A stretch of DNA of 55,163 nucleotides from JBOHRE01 sp050732635 (GCA_050732635.1 JBOHRE010000009.1:1-55163); one strand, 5' to 3'. Positions 1 through 8,953 are shown, counted from the stretch's first letter. The notes: a model not told the origin generated them from the sequence alone. Numbers and translations: made by a program.

Positions 1-2
1 AC

Positions 3-476
3 GCCGCACAGCCCGCGCCCGGCCGGGTCGGCGCGGCGGAGCGGTTGCGGCCGCGGCACGCCGATGAGCGGCTCTGGGCGCCCGTCGACCGGCTGGCCTT
101 GCCACCCGAGTCGGACGAGGCGCGGATGCGAGAGCGGCTCGCCGGCAGGATCGGCACATGGAACGACTCGATCGCGGCCGAGGAGGAGGCGGCCCGCAGA
201 GCGCTCGACTGGACCGTGAAGGGTAAGAACGGGGAGCGCTGGGGCATCTCACCCGCAGGCATCCATCTGGGCACGATAACGCTTCCAGCGCCTGTGTTCG
301 CGGGCAACGCGGAAGCGGCGGCCCGGGCACGTGAGTGGAATGAAATCCAGGGACAGGCGGACCACGCGCGGATCCGAGACCGGTTCGACGACCGCGTGCG
401 TGCGATCCGCGAGCGAAAGGATGCCGAACGCGCGGCGCGCAAGCCGCCGAACGGCGGAAACGACGGCGGGAATTAG
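3..476 (+). CDS. Hypothetical protein, 5'-truncated by the window edge
   Basis: The reading frame is open from the first bases of the window through to a stop at 474-476, so the gene almost certainly begins upstream. An internal TTG at 45 would give 143 residues but has no convincing ribosome binding site. The visible part is hydrophilic and charged, with alternating acidic and arginine-rich helices, a central stretch containing RWGISPAGIHLG and a glycine/asparagine-rich tail. No signal peptide or membrane segment is visible in the part present. I recognise no enzymatic motif. It precedes the BON-domain gene by about 85 bp on the same strand. Confidence 0.6.
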   Translation, partial: AAQPAPGRVGAAERLRPRHADERLWAPVDRLALPPESDEARMRERLAGRIGTWNDSIAAEEEAARRALDWTVKGKNGERWGISPAGIHLGTITLPAPVFAGNAEAAARAREWNEIQGQADHARIRDRFDDRVRAIRERKDAERAARKPPNGGNDGGN

Positions 477-561
477 AGATACGGCGTTTCAGAGAAGCCA
501 GTGCTGGTCTACGATTTGCACCTGAGCGAGACGACCCCGAGCAGTTCCTCCGGAGAGAATC

Positions 562-1185
562 ATGGGCGACAAGAAGAGCGGATTCGGCAACACGACATGG
601 AAGGTTGGAGCGGGCCTGGCCGTCGGCTTTGCCGCGGTCGCCACGGGACTGCTCCTCTCGCGTGGCGGGCGACGGCTGGTGCGCGAGGTGTGGCAGGGTC
701 GCACGCGGACGCGGCTGGAAGATCGGATTCTGGATCGTCTCTGGTCCGACCGTCGGATCTCGAGGCGTCGCATCGATGCGAGCGAGGTCTCGCCGGGCGT
801 GATCGAGTTGAGCGGCGCGGTCCGTGACGAGCGCGAGTCGGACCTGGCGGTGCAGATCGCGCGAGGCGTGGACGGCGTGCAGACCGTGGTAAACCGGCTG
901 GAGACTGAGACGCTCGAGTCGCACCTGGCCGACAACCGGCGTCGCTATGCGGATGGGGATCCCGCGCTGCATGGATCGCACTGGTATGGAATGGAGGTGG
1001 GCACCGGACGTCGCCGTCAGTCGCGCGACACGGAGCCGGATCGGCCGGACGACTCGGTCGACATGATCACGCGCGACCTCGATGTCAGCCGCGCCGCCCG
1101 CTTCGCCAGCGAGGATGTCGACGAGGTCGGTGGCGCACGCCCCGATCGGGGCCAGGCGCAGAGCGGTGGCGACGGCAGGGGCTGA
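562..1185 (+). CDS. BON-domain protein with N-terminal membrane anchor
   Basis: This is a 207-residue protein. Residues 11-32 form a hydrophobic segment ending LLLS, which fits an uncleaved anchor. Residues about 50-110 match a BON domain: a short amphipathic helix, a strand with the GVIELSGAVRDE turn, then a helix and VDGVQTVVNRL, the usual closing motif. BON domains bind lipids or envelope surfaces (OsmY, secretin accessory proteins). The C-terminal third is charged, low-complexity and probably disordered. The ATG at 562 is preceded by GGAGAG at good spacing, which fixes the start. A strong hairpin downstream separates it from valS. The specific role is unknown; an envelope stress or lipid-binding function is inferred from the domain only. 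Confidence 0.8.
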   Translation: MGDKKSGFGNTTWKVGAGLAVGFAAVATGLLLSRGGRRLVREVWQGRTRTRLEDRILDRLWSDRRISRRRIDASEVSPGVIELSGAVRDERESDLAVQIARGVDGVQTVVNRLETETLESHLADNRRRYADGDPALHGSHWYGMEVGTGRRRQSRDTEPDRPDDSVDMITRDLDVSRAARFASEDVDEVGGARPDRGQAQSGGDGRG

Positions 1186-1213
1186 GCACACGCCTCGACT
1201 AGCCGCTCGTGGC

Positions 1214-1254
1214 AGCCGCGCCGTCGGTCGATCCGTCGGCGCGGCTTCGTTTTG
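1214..1254 (+). terminator. Rho-independent terminator after the BON-domain gene
   Basis: A perfect 10-bp stem (AGCCGCGCCG with CGGCGCGGCT) encloses a 13-nt loop and is followed by TCGTTTT. It lies between the BON gene stop and the valS promoter region. Confidence 0.7.
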
Positions 1255-1258
1255 CGGA

Positions 1259-1288
1259 TTGACGCTGCTCAGCGGCAGCCGCTAACCT
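1259..1288 (+). promoter_or_regulatory. Candidate sigma70-type promoter for valS
   Basis: TTGACG at 1259-1264 is a good -35. A weak -10 (GCTAAC or TAACCT) lies 16-18 nt downstream. It sits just after the terminator and 25-35 nt before the valS start, which is where a promoter is needed. The -10 is poor, so this is only moderately supported. Confidence 0.4.
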
Positions 1289-1310
1289 TCGCCGCTTCGA
1301 ATCGCCCAAT

Positions 1311-4073
1311 GTGACGTGCACAATGGATCGCACCTTACCGCCGCAATACGACCCTCAGGCGGTCGAGCCGGACCAGTATGAGCGCTGGCAGGCGCAGGGG
1401 TATTTCCGCGCCGATGCCACGCGCGTACTGCGTGGCGAGCGGCCGCCGTACACGATCGTGATTCCACCGCCGAACGTGACGGCCGTGCTGCACATGGGTC
1501 ACGGGCTGAACAACACGCTGCAGGACGTGCTGATCCGCTGGCGCCGAATGCAGGGCTACGAGGCGCTCTGGGTCCCCGGCACCGACCACGCCGGCATCGC
1601 GACGCAGAACGTGGTCGAGCGGCAGTTGGCGGCGGAAGGCACGAGCCGCGAAGCGCTCGGACGCGAGGCATTCGTCACGCGCGTCTGGACATTCGTGCGC
1701 GCGACTGGCTCGACGATCATCCAGCAGCTGCGCGCGATCGGCTGCTCCTTCGATGAGTCGCGCCTCGCGTTCACGCTCGATCCAGCGCTCTCGCGCGCCG
1801 TGCGCGAGGTCTTCGTGCGGCTGTACGACAAGGGGCTGATCTACCGCGGCAGCTACATCATCAACTGGTGCCCGCGCTGCCTCACCGCACTCTCGGATGA
1901 AGAGGCCGAACCCGAGGAGACGGCTGGCAAGCTCTGGCACCTGCGGTACCCGCTGGCCACGGACGTGGCGGCCGGGCCCGAGCTGCCTCGGCTCGCGGAT
2001 GGGCGGGCCTACGTGGTCGTGGCGACGACGCGGCCCGAGACCATGCTCGGCGATACCGCCGTCGCGGTGCACCCCGATGACGGCCGTTACGCCGCGCTCG
2101 TCGGTGCCGATGTCGAGCTGCCGTTGACCGGACGGACGATCCCCGTGATCGCCGATGCGTGGGTCGATCCGGAATTCGGCAGTGGCGCGGTGAAGCTGAC
2201 GCCGGCACACGACCCGAACGACTTCGAGGTCGGCGCGCGACACGGCCTGGGGAGTGTCGATGTGATGACGCCGACCGCGACCATGAGCGACGCGGCCCCC
2301 GCAGCATTTCGCGGGCTGGATCGCTTCGAGGCTCGCCAGCGCGTCGTCGCGGCACTCGAGAAGAGCGGTCTGATCGAGAAGGTCGAGGATCACACCCACT
2401 CGGTGCCCCACTGTTACCGCTGTGGCACTGTGGTCGAGCCGCGGCTGTCAGAGCAATGGTTCGTGCGGATGAAGCCGCTCGCCGAGCCCGCACTCGCCGC
2501 GTCGCGGCAGGGACGCGTTCGGTTCCACCCCGAGCGCTACACCAAGATCTACGAGCACTGGCTCGAGAACATTCGCGACTGGTGCATCTCGCGGCAGCTA
2601 TGGTGGGGGCACCGCATCCCGGTGTGGTACTGCACCGAATGCGATGCGACGATCGCGGCGCGCGAGGACCCGACCGCCTGCACGGAGTGCGGCGGCGCGC
2701 TGCGTCAGGACCCCGACGTGCTGGACACCTGGTTCTCCTCCTGGCTGTGGCCGTTCTCGACGCTGGGCTGGCCCGAGCAGACGGACGACCTGCGCGCCTT
2801 CTATCCGACGTCGACACTCGTGACCGGTCCCGACATCATCTTCTTCTGGGTGTCGCGCATGATCATGGCCGGGCTCGAATTCATGGGCGACGTGCCGTTC
2901 GCCGAGGTGTATCTGAACGGCATGGTACGGGACCACCACGGCCGCAAGATGTCGAAGTCGCTGGGCAACGGGATCGACCCGCTCGAGGTCGTCGAACGGT
3001 TCGGCGCGGACGCGCTCCGCTACACGGTCGTGGCCGGCTCGCCGGCGGGCACCGATATCAAGCTGAACTACGAGAACCTGGAGGAGGCGTTCGCGCCCGG
3101 TCGCAATTTCGCGAACAAGCTCTGGAACGCCGGTCGCTTCGCGTTGATGAACCTCGACCGGGAGACGGTGCCGGCGGTCGAGGAGCTGAACGACGCGCTC
3201 GAGCTCGCCGACCGCTGGATCCTGTCACGGCTGGACGCCGCGGTCGAGGCTTCGACCGCCGCATTGGAAGCGCTGCGGCTGCATGAGGCCGCCGAGCGCG
3301 CGTACCACTTCTTCTGGGGCGAGCTTGCCGATTGGTACCTGGAGCTCATCAAACCGCGGCTGCGGCCGAACCCGGAGGACCGCGCGCGCAGCAGCGAAGC
3401 CGCGCTCGCGCGCAGCCGTGATGCAGCACAAGCGACGCTGGTCGAAGTGCTCGATGGCGTGCTGCGCCTGCTGCACCCGATCGTCCCGTTCGTGAGCGAG
3501 GCATTGTGGCAGCGGCTGCCGCGACACGAGAGTAGGCCCCGGGAAAGGTCGCTCATGATCGCGGCGTGGCCGCATGTGCACGGCCGCCACGACGCCACTG
3601 CGGAGGCCGAGCTCGACTCCCTGATGGAGCTGATCGGGACCATTCGCACGCTGCGCTCGGAGTATGGCGTGCCGCCTGGCGCGCGCGTCGACCTGGCGCT
3701 GGGGAACGTATCGGCCGCGCTCGAGCGCGCGCTTGAGCGCGAGGTGCGCGCCGTGCTGCGCCTGGCGCAGGTGGGCCGGATCCGCCGCGACGATGCAGGT
3801 AACGGCCGCGCCGGCGCACATGCGGTGCTCCGTGATGGCAGCGAGCTGGCCGTGCCACTGGCCGGCGTCATCGACGTCGATCGCGAGCGCGAGCGCCTGC
3901 GCGCCGAGCTCGAGCGCCTGCAAGGACAGTTGAGGGCCAGCGAGGCACGGCTGGCGAGTGAGGCATTCGTGAGCAGGGCGCCCGCGGAGGTCGTGGGTCG
4001 TGAACGGGAGAAGGCGGACAGCTTCCGCGAGCAGAGCGAGCGACTAGCGCGTAAGCTGGAAGCACTCACGTGA
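1311..4073 (+). CDS. valS: Valine--tRNA ligase (ValRS)
   Basis: This cytoplasmic class Ia aminoacyl-tRNA synthetase charges tRNA-Val and edits misactivated threonine. At 920 residues it has normal family length. The HIGH signature appears as HMGHG (residues 61-65, after PPPNVTAVL) and the KMSKS signature as KMSKSLGN (residues 546-553). Between them lies the CP1 editing domain, including the TTRPETMLGD motif and zinc-knuckle-like cysteine pairs (CTECDA, CTECGG). The anticodon-binding domain follows, then a C-terminal coiled coil (about 850-920) rich in E, R and L that packs on the tRNA. GTG at 1311 gives the longest frame; ATG at 1323 is an equally plausible start. The stop overlaps the next gene by 4 bp. 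Identification is very secure. Confidence 0.97.
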   Translation: MTCTMDRTLPPQYDPQAVEPDQYERWQAQGYFRADATRVLRGERPPYTIVIPPPNVTAVLHMGHGLNNTLQDVLIRWRRMQGYEALWVPGTDHAGIATQNVVERQLAAEGTSREALGREAFVTRVWTFVRATGSTIIQQLRAIGCSFDESRLAFTLDPALSRAVREVFVRLYDKGLIYRGSYIINWCPRCLTALSDEEAEPEETAGKLWHLRYPLATDVAAGPELPRLADGRAYVVVATTRPETMLGDTAVAVHPDDGRYAALVGADVELPLTGRTIPVIADAWVDPEFGSGAVKLTPAHDPNDFEVGARHGLGSVDVMTPTATMSDAAPAAFRGLDRFEARQRVVAALEKSGLIEKVEDHTHSVPHCYRCGTVVEPRLSEQWFVRMKPLAEPALAASRQGRVRFHPERYTKIYEHWLENIRDWCISRQLWWGHRIPVWYCTECDATIAAREDPTACTECGGALRQDPDVLDTWFSSWLWPFSTLGWPEQTDDLRAFYPTSTLVTGPDIIFFWVSRMIMAGLEFMGDVPFAEVYLNGMVRDHHGRKMSKSLGNGIDPLEVVERFGADALRYTVVAGSPAGTDIKLNYENLEEAFAPGRNFANKLWNAGRFALMNLDRETVPAVEELNDALELADRWILSRLDAAVEASTAALEALRLHEAAERAYHFFWGELADWYLELIKPRLRPNPEDRARSSEAALARSRDAAQATLVEVLDGVLRLLHPIVPFVSEALWQRLPRHESRPRERSLMIAAWPHVHGRHDATAEAELDSLMELIGTIRTLRSEYGVPPGARVDLALGNVSAALERALEREVRAVLRLAQVGRIRRDDAGNGRAGAHAVLRDGSELAVPLAGVIDVDRERERLRAELERLQGQLRASEARLASEAFVSRAPAEVVGREREKADSFREQSERLARKLEALT

Positions 4074-5371
4074 GAGCCGCGGTCGTCGCGCTCGCCGTGA
4101 TGCTGGCGGCGTGCGCGCGTCCGGGCCCGCCGCCCGGAGGCGAGCCCGATCGGCTGCCGCCGCGCGTGGTTTCAACGGTCCCCGAGCCGCTCGCCCTGGT
4201 GCCCGCGCTGGAGGGGCCCGTCATCATCCGGTTCGACGAGCGGCTCAGCGAACAGGGCATCCGGGACGCCGTCGTCGTGTCGCCATATGCGGGCGAGGTA
4301 CGCGTCGAGCGGGACGGCGCCTCACTCGAGGTTTCTGTGGCTGGCGGCTGGGAGCCGGACCGGATCTATCGCGTCCTCGTGCGGCCTACGGTGCGCGACC
4401 TCTTCGGCAACGTGCGGGATGCCCCGGTCGAGCTCGTCTTTTCGACAGGGCCGGAGATCCCGGCCACCACACTCGCTGGTGTGGTCACAGATCGCATCAC
4501 GGGCAACGCCGTCGAGGGTGCGCGCGTCGAGGCGACATTGCTGCCCGATTCCATCACCTACGTCGGCTTCGCCGGTGCTGAGGGCGTGTTCGCGATGCGC
4601 AACATTCCCGAGGGGACGTATCAGGTGCGTGCCTACATCGATCAGAACCGGGACCGAGCGCTCGACGACTTCGAGGATCGGGCGCTGGTCGCTGCCGAGC
4701 TGACGCTGGCCGACACACTGCTGCTCGCGCTGCAGCTGCTGGCACGGGATACCACGGCAGCCCGCTTGATGCGCGTCGATGCGCTCGATTCGCTGCACCT
4801 CCAGGCCACGTTCGACGATTACCTGGATCCCGAGCAGCGCCGCGCCGACATCCGCGCCGGTGTATGGCTGCTGCCGGACAGTACGCCGATCGCCGTCGCC
4901 GAGGTGCTGCATCCGAGCGAGTATCAGCCGCAGCCTCAGTCGCCGCAGCCAGCCGATACGGCGGCTGCCGATACCGTGGCGGCGGCGCCGGCACTGGAGC
5001 CGCCCGAGCCGCAGGATACGGCGGCAGCGGCCGAGCCGGAGCTGCCGCTGCCGGCGCGTGAGCTCGTGATCGTGCTGCGGACGCCGCTGCCGCCCGACGC
5101 AGAGTACCGTCTGACGATTCAGGGCGCACGCAACATCGCCGGGCTCGGCGACGGTGGCGGATCAGAGAGCGGCAGCGCGCCCGCAGCGCCGCCGGCCGAG
5201 CCCGTGGCGCCGGCCGATACCGCGACCGCGCCGGCCGATACCGCCGCTGCGCCCGTACCGGACCCGGCGGCAGCCGCACGCGATACGGCGGCCGCGCGAC
5301 CGCTGCCGCCCGCATTCCTTCGTGCAGGTCCAGATGAGCGACGATCCACGCCGCGCCATCCCGGCGGTTGA
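4070..5371 (+). CDS. Big_5 (SbsA Ig-like) domain lipoprotein with low-complexity tail
   Basis: This 433-residue lipoprotein has signal peptide residues 1-14 and lipobox LAAC with Cys15. Residues about 30-125 look like an Ig-like Big_5 domain: PRVVSTVPE opening, VIIRFDERLSE, and VRDLFGN near the end. Residues about 130-215 resemble a carboxypeptidase-regulatory or prealbumin-like fold (LAGVVTDRITGNAVEGARV, then IPEGTYQVRAYID). The C-terminal half alternates with P/A/T-rich linkers in which PADTA-type units repeat. GTG at 4070 overlaps the valS stop, suggesting coupling; the 3' end overlaps selA by 38 bp in another frame. The function is unknown; by analogy with Bacteroidota Ig-like lipoproteins it is probably envelope-associated. 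The final residues (arginine-rich) look unlike the rest and may be a frame artefact of the overlap. Confidence 0.75.
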   Translation: MRAAVVALAVMLAACARPGPPPGGEPDRLPPRVVSTVPEPLALVPALEGPVIIRFDERLSEQGIRDAVVVSPYAGEVRVERDGASLEVSVAGGWEPDRIYRVLVRPTVRDLFGNVRDAPVELVFSTGPEIPATTLAGVVTDRITGNAVEGARVEATLLPDSITYVGFAGAEGVFAMRNIPEGTYQVRAYIDQNRDRALDDFEDRALVAAELTLADTLLLALQLLARDTTAARLMRVDALDSLHLQATFDDYLDPEQRRADIRAGVWLLPDSTPIAVAEVLHPSEYQPQPQSPQPADTAAADTVAAAPALEPPEPQDTAAAAEPELPLPARELVIVLRTPLPPDAEYRLTIQGARNIAGLGDGGGSESGSAPAAPPAEPVAPADTATAPADTAAAPVPDPAAAARDTAAARPLPPAFLRAGPDERRSTPRHPGG

Positions 5372-6722
5372 CCGACTGCTCGGCAGCGCAGCGTTCGACG
5401 CGCTGCGCCGTGCCCGCCCGGTCGCGCTCGTACGACGTGCGCTCCAGGAGGTACAGGACGAGCTGCGCGTTGCGCTGGCAGCCGGCGCGCCAATGCCGGC
5501 CGAGATTGCCAGCGCGGACTGGTACGCCGAGCGCGTGCGGAATCGCCTGACCGAGCTCGAACGTGCCTCACTGCGACGCGTGGTGAATGCGACGGGCGTC
5601 GTGCTGCACACCAATCTCGGCCGTGCGCAGCTCGCGGAGGTGGCGGTTGCAGCCGTGGCGAAGATCGGCGCCGGTTACTCGAACCTGGAGTTCGACCTGG
5701 AGCGCGGCGAACGCGGCTCGCGCTACGATCACTGCCGTGCTCTGCTGCTGGAGCTGACGGGCGCCGAGGACGCGCTGGTGGTGAACAACAACGCGGGCGC
5801 AGTGCTGCTGGCGCTGAACACGCTGGCCGACGGCCGCGAGGCGATCGTCAGCCGCGGCGAGCAGGTGGAGATCGGTGGCGCGTTCCGCGTGCCCGAGATC
5901 ATGGAGCGCAGCGGCGCGCGCATGGTCGAGGTCGGCACGACGAACCGCACCCACCTGGCCGACTACGCCAACGCGATCACACCGGCCACCGCGGCGCTGC
6001 TGAAGGTGCATCAATCGAACTTCAGCGTGCATGGCTTCACGGCGGCGGTGGCCGAGGCGGAGCTTGTCGAGCTGGCCCGCGAGCGGGGACTGGAGGTGAT
6101 CGCCGACCTCGGCTCCGGCCTGCTGCTCGACCTCGCGCCGTTCGGGTTGCCTGGTGAGCCGACCGTCGCACGGGTCGTGGTGACCGGCGTGGACATCGTC
6201 ACCATGAGCGGTGACAAGCTGCTGGGCGGACCACAGGCGGGCATCGCGGTGGGCGGCGCGGACGCGATCGGTCGCATGCGCCGCAACCCGCTTTGTCGTA
6301 CGCTGCGCGTCGACAAGCTGACGCTCGCCGCGCTGGAGGCCACACTCGTGCTGTACCGGGATCCGCCTCGCGCGCTACGCGAGATCCCGACGCTGCGCAT
6401 GCTGACCATCGCAACGGAGCAGCTGCGCGAGCGGGCGGAGCGTCTCGCGGCTCAGCTCCGCGATCGTGGCATCGATGCCGACTGCGCGCCGGGGAGCTCC
6501 GCGGTCGGCGGTGGCGCGTTTCCCGATGCCGAGCTGCCGACGACGCTCGTGCGGGTCGCCGTGCACGGGCTATCCGCCAACGCGTTGCAGGAGCGGCTGC
6601 GGCGCGGCGAGGCCGCGGTCGTGACGCGGATCGTCGATGAGAGCGTGGTGCTCGATCCGCGCACCATTGAAGGCGCGGACGAGGAGATCGTCGTTCTCGC
6701 GCTGGCGAATGTTCGCGCCTGA
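5334..6722 (+). CDS. selA: L-seryl-tRNA(Sec) selenium transferase
   Basis: SelA is a PLP enzyme that converts seryl-tRNA(Sec) to selenocysteinyl-tRNA(Sec) with selenophosphate. The ATG at 5334 gives 462 residues, the typical length. Visible family features are the N-terminal domain reaching VNATGVVLHTNLGRA, the PLP-domain motif ADLGSGLL, and the lysine that binds PLP in SGDKLLGGPQAG (Lys295 by this start). The frame is open much further upstream (to 5154), but that stretch is arginine/proline-rich shadow of the lipoprotein gene. The 3' end overlaps the next gene by 14 bp. No selB, selD or tRNA-Sec is visible in the window, so a working Sec pathway would need genes elsewhere. Confidence 0.94.
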   Translation: MSDDPRRAIPAVDRLLGSAAFDALRRARPVALVRRALQEVQDELRVALAAGAPMPAEIASADWYAERVRNRLTELERASLRRVVNATGVVLHTNLGRAQLAEVAVAAVAKIGAGYSNLEFDLERGERGSRYDHCRALLLELTGAEDALVVNNNAGAVLLALNTLADGREAIVSRGEQVEIGGAFRVPEIMERSGARMVEVGTTNRTHLADYANAITPATAALLKVHQSNFSVHGFTAAVAEAELVELARERGLEVIADLGSGLLLDLAPFGLPGEPTVARVVVTGVDIVTMSGDKLLGGPQAGIAVGGADAIGRMRRNPLCRTLRVDKLTLAALEATLVLYRDPPRALREIPTLRMLTIATEQLRERAERLAAQLRDRGIDADCAPGSSAVGGGAFPDAELPTTLVRVAVHGLSANALQERLRRGEAAVVTRIVDESVVLDPRTIEGADEEIVVLALANVRA

Positions 6723-7266
6723 GTCCCCGGCTGCCTTCCTCGACCGGGACGGCACCATCGCGGTCGATACCGGCTATCCGGCCGACCCCGACAACGTCAC
6801 GCTGCTGCCGGGCGCGGCCGCGGCGCTGCTACGGCTGGCCGATGCCGGCTACCGGCTCGTCCTGATCACCAATCAATCGGGCATCGCGCGCGGGCTGCTC
6901 AGCGAGCGCGATTACGCCGCGGTCCACGCCCGGCTCGAGGCGCTGCTGGCGGCCGAGGGGGTCCGGCTGGATGCGGCCTACCACTGCCCACACCACCCCG
7001 ACATCACCGGCGATTGCGACTGCCGCAAGCCGGCGCTCGGGCTCTATCGCCGGGCCATCGAGCAGCTCGGAATCGATCCGCGGCAGTCCGTGTTCATCGG
7101 CGATCGACCGGCAGACGTCGAGCCCGCGCTCGCGCTGGGTGGCCGCGGCTACCTCGTGCGCACCGGCGAGGGCGAGCGGCACCTGGCAGCTGTGCCGGCG
7201 GGCGTGCGCGTGGCCGACGATCTCGCCGCTGCCACGGATGCGATCCTGCGGGGCGACGCGGTGTGA
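6709..7266 (+). CDS. gmhB: HAD-family histidinol/heptose-bisphosphate phosphatase (GmhB-like)
   Basis: This 185-residue HAD phosphatase carries the DxD nucleophile motif FLDRDGT (Asp12/Asp14), motif II in LVLITNQSG, a zinc-binding CPHHPDITGDCDC loop and motif III/IV around CRKPAL and FIGDRPADVEPA. The zinc loop is diagnostic for the GmhB branch, which dephosphorylates D-glycero-D-manno-heptose-1,7-bisphosphate for LPS core or nucleotide-heptose synthesis. Related histidinol-phosphate phosphatases share the loop. The ATG at 6709 lies inside the selA 3' end (14-bp overlap), implying coupling; longer starts upstream would only translate selA shadow. No other heptose genes are nearby, so the substrate is assigned from motifs only. 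Confidence 0.85.
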   Translation: MFAPESPAAFLDRDGTIAVDTGYPADPDNVTLLPGAAAALLRLADAGYRLVLITNQSGIARGLLSERDYAAVHARLEALLAAEGVRLDAAYHCPHHPDITGDCDCRKPALGLYRRAIEQLGIDPRQSVFIGDRPADVEPALALGGRGYLVRTGEGERHLAAVPAGVRVADDLAAATDAILRGDAV

Positions 7267-7269
7267 GCC

Positions 7270-7304
7270 AAGCCCGCCGCGTGGGCTTCGGGCGGCGTCG
7301 CCCG
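7270..7304 (+). terminator. Adjacent GC-rich hairpins after the gmhB-like gene
   Basis: AAGCCC/GGGCTT (7270-7288) is followed immediately by CGGGCG/CGCCCG (7289-7304). No T tract follows, so termination is uncertain. The position directly after the stop and before a good promoter makes a transcript-end function plausible. Confidence 0.35.
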
Positions 7305-7339
7305 CGGCCGACCGCTGCTGCGCCGCCGGCGGCCGAGGG

Positions 7340-7368
7340 TTGACCCGATGTTTGCCTGTCCTTATGCT
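7340..7368 (+). promoter_or_regulatory. Sigma70-type promoter for the Fe-S insertion gene
   Basis: TTGACC (7340-7345), exactly 17 nt, then TATGCT (7363-7368). It lies about 90 bp before the ATG of the downstream gene, in a clear intergenic gap. This is one of the best promoter matches in the window. Confidence 0.65.
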
Positions 7369-7458
7369 AGGAAACCCGAACCGCGGCGCGGGGTAAGCTG
7401 GAACGCGGTCAGGCCATGGCGGGTCCGGCCCACCGACGCATATGAGGAGGAGCTTGCA

Positions 7459-7788
7459 ATGACCATCACGGTCACCCCGACGGCGATCGCCGAGGTGAAG
7501 AAGTTCATGACCGAGCAGGGCTCGACGGACACGTCGGGCCTGCGCGTCGCCGTCCTGCCGGGCGGCTGCTCGGGCTTCCAGTACGGCCTCAACATCGAGG
7601 ATGACGCGCAGGACGACGACGACATCTTCGACGTGAACGGCGTGCGCGTCTTCGTCGACCCGTTCAGCGCGCAGTACCTCGAGGGTGTCGAGATCGACTA
7701 CGTCACCACCATGATGGGCGCCGGCTTCACCTTCAAGAACCCGAACGCGAATGGCGGTTGCGGCTGCGGCAGTTCCTTCACGGTCTGA
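7459..7788 (+). CDS. erpA: A-type iron-sulfur cluster insertion protein (ErpA/IscA family)
   Basis: This 109-residue A-type carrier receives and delivers Fe-S clusters to apoproteins. The three conserved cysteines are present: Cys37 in LPGGCSGF and Cys101/Cys103 in GGCGCGSSF. The middle carries the expected D-rich segment and VDPFSAQYLEGVEIDYV. The ATG at 7459 follows a near-perfect AGGAGG ribosome binding site, which decides the start. It is monocistronic, bounded by its own promoter at 7340 and a terminator at 7812. Placement directly before nadA, whose product needs a [4Fe-4S] cluster, is suggestive. ErpA, IscA and SufA cannot be separated by eye; the symbol is a best guess. Confidence 0.9.
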   Translation: MTITVTPTAIAEVKKFMTEQGSTDTSGLRVAVLPGGCSGFQYGLNIEDDAQDDDDIFDVNGVRVFVDPFSAQYLEGVEIDYVTTMMGAGFTFKNPNANGGCGCGSSFTV

Positions 7789-7811
7789 TCCGAGCCGTAC
7801 CCGAACGCGCT

Positions 7812-7848
7812 GAGGCCCGCGGGGTATATCCTTGCGGGCCTCTTGCTT
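7812..7848 (+). terminator. Intrinsic terminator after the Fe-S insertion gene
   Basis: A perfect 9-bp stem GAGGCCCGC/GCGGGCCTC (7812-7820 with 7834-7842) with a 13-nt loop is followed by TTGCTT. It lies 24 bp after the stop codon. Confidence 0.7.
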
Positions 7849-7909
7849 ACCGCGGTGCCACGGAGTGCGGCCGCAGGCCGCGACACCACGAGAACCACGA
7901 CGAGTCGAC

Positions 7910-8953
7910 ATGATCGCCACGCCGGACGCCACAACCGCCTTGCCCTCCGCGCTGCACTACGGCACGCTGCCGCGCGAGCAGCTCGTCGAGCGCATCCGCC
8001 GTCGCAAGCAGGAGCTGAACGCGGTCATCCTGGGCCACAACTATCAGCGCGTCGACATCCAGGATGTCAGCGACTACGTCGGCGACTCGCTCGGGCTGTC
8101 GCAGCAGGCGGCCGATACCGAGGCTGCTGTCATCGTCTTCTGCGGCGTGCACTTCATGGCCGAGACGGCGAAGATCCTCTCGCCCGCCAAGACCGTGCTG
8201 ATGCCGGACCCCAATGCGGGCTGTCCAATGGCCGATTTTGCGACGGCCGCCGCGGTCCAGCGCATGATGGAGCGGCACCCGGACGCGGCGGTGGTCGCGT
8301 ATGTCAACTCGACCGCGGCGGTCAAGGCGCTGGCCGACATCTGCTGCACCAGCTCGAACGCGGTCAGTATCGTGGAGTCGATCCCGCGCGAGCGGCCAAT
8401 CCTGTTCGTGCCGGACAAGAACCTGGCGGACTACGTAACGCAGCGGACCGGGCGCGACAACATCATCGCCTGGGAGGGCTACTGCTACGTGCATGACGAC
8501 CTGGTCATGCGCGAGCTGGACGCTGCGCGCCAGCGATACCCGCATGCCAAGGTCGTCATCCATCCGGAGGCGCGGCGCGACCTGCTTGAGCGGGCGGATT
8601 TCGTCACCTCGACGTCCGGCATGGTCGAGATCGCCGAGCAGCACGACGCGCTGATCATCGGCACCGAGCGCGGTCTGGTGGATGCGCTGCAGCAGCGCTT
8701 TCCGCACAAGACACTGATCCCGCTGTCGCGCGCGGCGATCTGCGGCAACATGAAGATGAACACGCTGGCCAAGCTCGCCTGGTGCCTGGATCACGAGCGT
8801 CACGAGCTGACCCTGCCCGAGGACGTGCGCGCCCGTGCGGCCGGCTCGCTGCAGCGGATGCTCGAGCTGTCTGCTGGCTGGCGCGGACCGAGCGAGGAGG
8901 AGGAGCGGCTCGAGATGGCCGGCATCCGTGGCCGTGGCTGCGGCTGCGCGTGA
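7910..8953 (+). CDS. nadA: Quinolinate synthase A
   Basis: NadA condenses iminoaspartate with dihydroxyacetone phosphate to quinolinate in de novo NAD synthesis and uses an oxygen-sensitive [4Fe-4S] cluster. The 347-residue protein shows the family signatures AVILGHNYQ, DSLGLSQQA, VFCGVHFMAETAKIL, MPDPNAGCPMADFA, IIAWEGYCYVHD, SGMV and AAICGNMKMNTL, with the three cluster cysteines among them. The extreme C terminus ends RGRGCGCA, an additional cysteine pair. I chose the ATG at 7910 because the upstream open frame is low-quality sequence overlapping the terminator. No nadB or nadC lies in the window. Confidence 0.95.
   Translation: MIATPDATTALPSALHYGTLPREQLVERIRRRKQELNAVILGHNYQRVDIQDVSDYVGDSLGLSQQAADTEAAVIVFCGVHFMAETAKILSPAKTVLMPDPNAGCPMADFATAAAVQRMMERHPDAAVVAYVNSTAAVKALADICCTSSNAVSIVESIPRERPILFVPDKNLADYVTQRTGRDNIIAWEGYCYVHDDLVMRELDAARQRYPHAKVVIHPEARRDLLERADFVTSTSGMVEIAEQHDALIIGTERGLVDALQQRFPHKTLIPLSRAAICGNMKMNTLAKLAWCLDHERHELTLPEDVRARAAGSLQRMLELSAGWRGPSEEEERLEMAGIRGRGCGCA

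Noticed and set aside
5154..5333. N-terminal extension of selA
   Set aside because: The extra 60 residues are arginine/proline repeats produced by the lipoprotein's PADTA-type tail in another frame; SelA homology starts at 5334.
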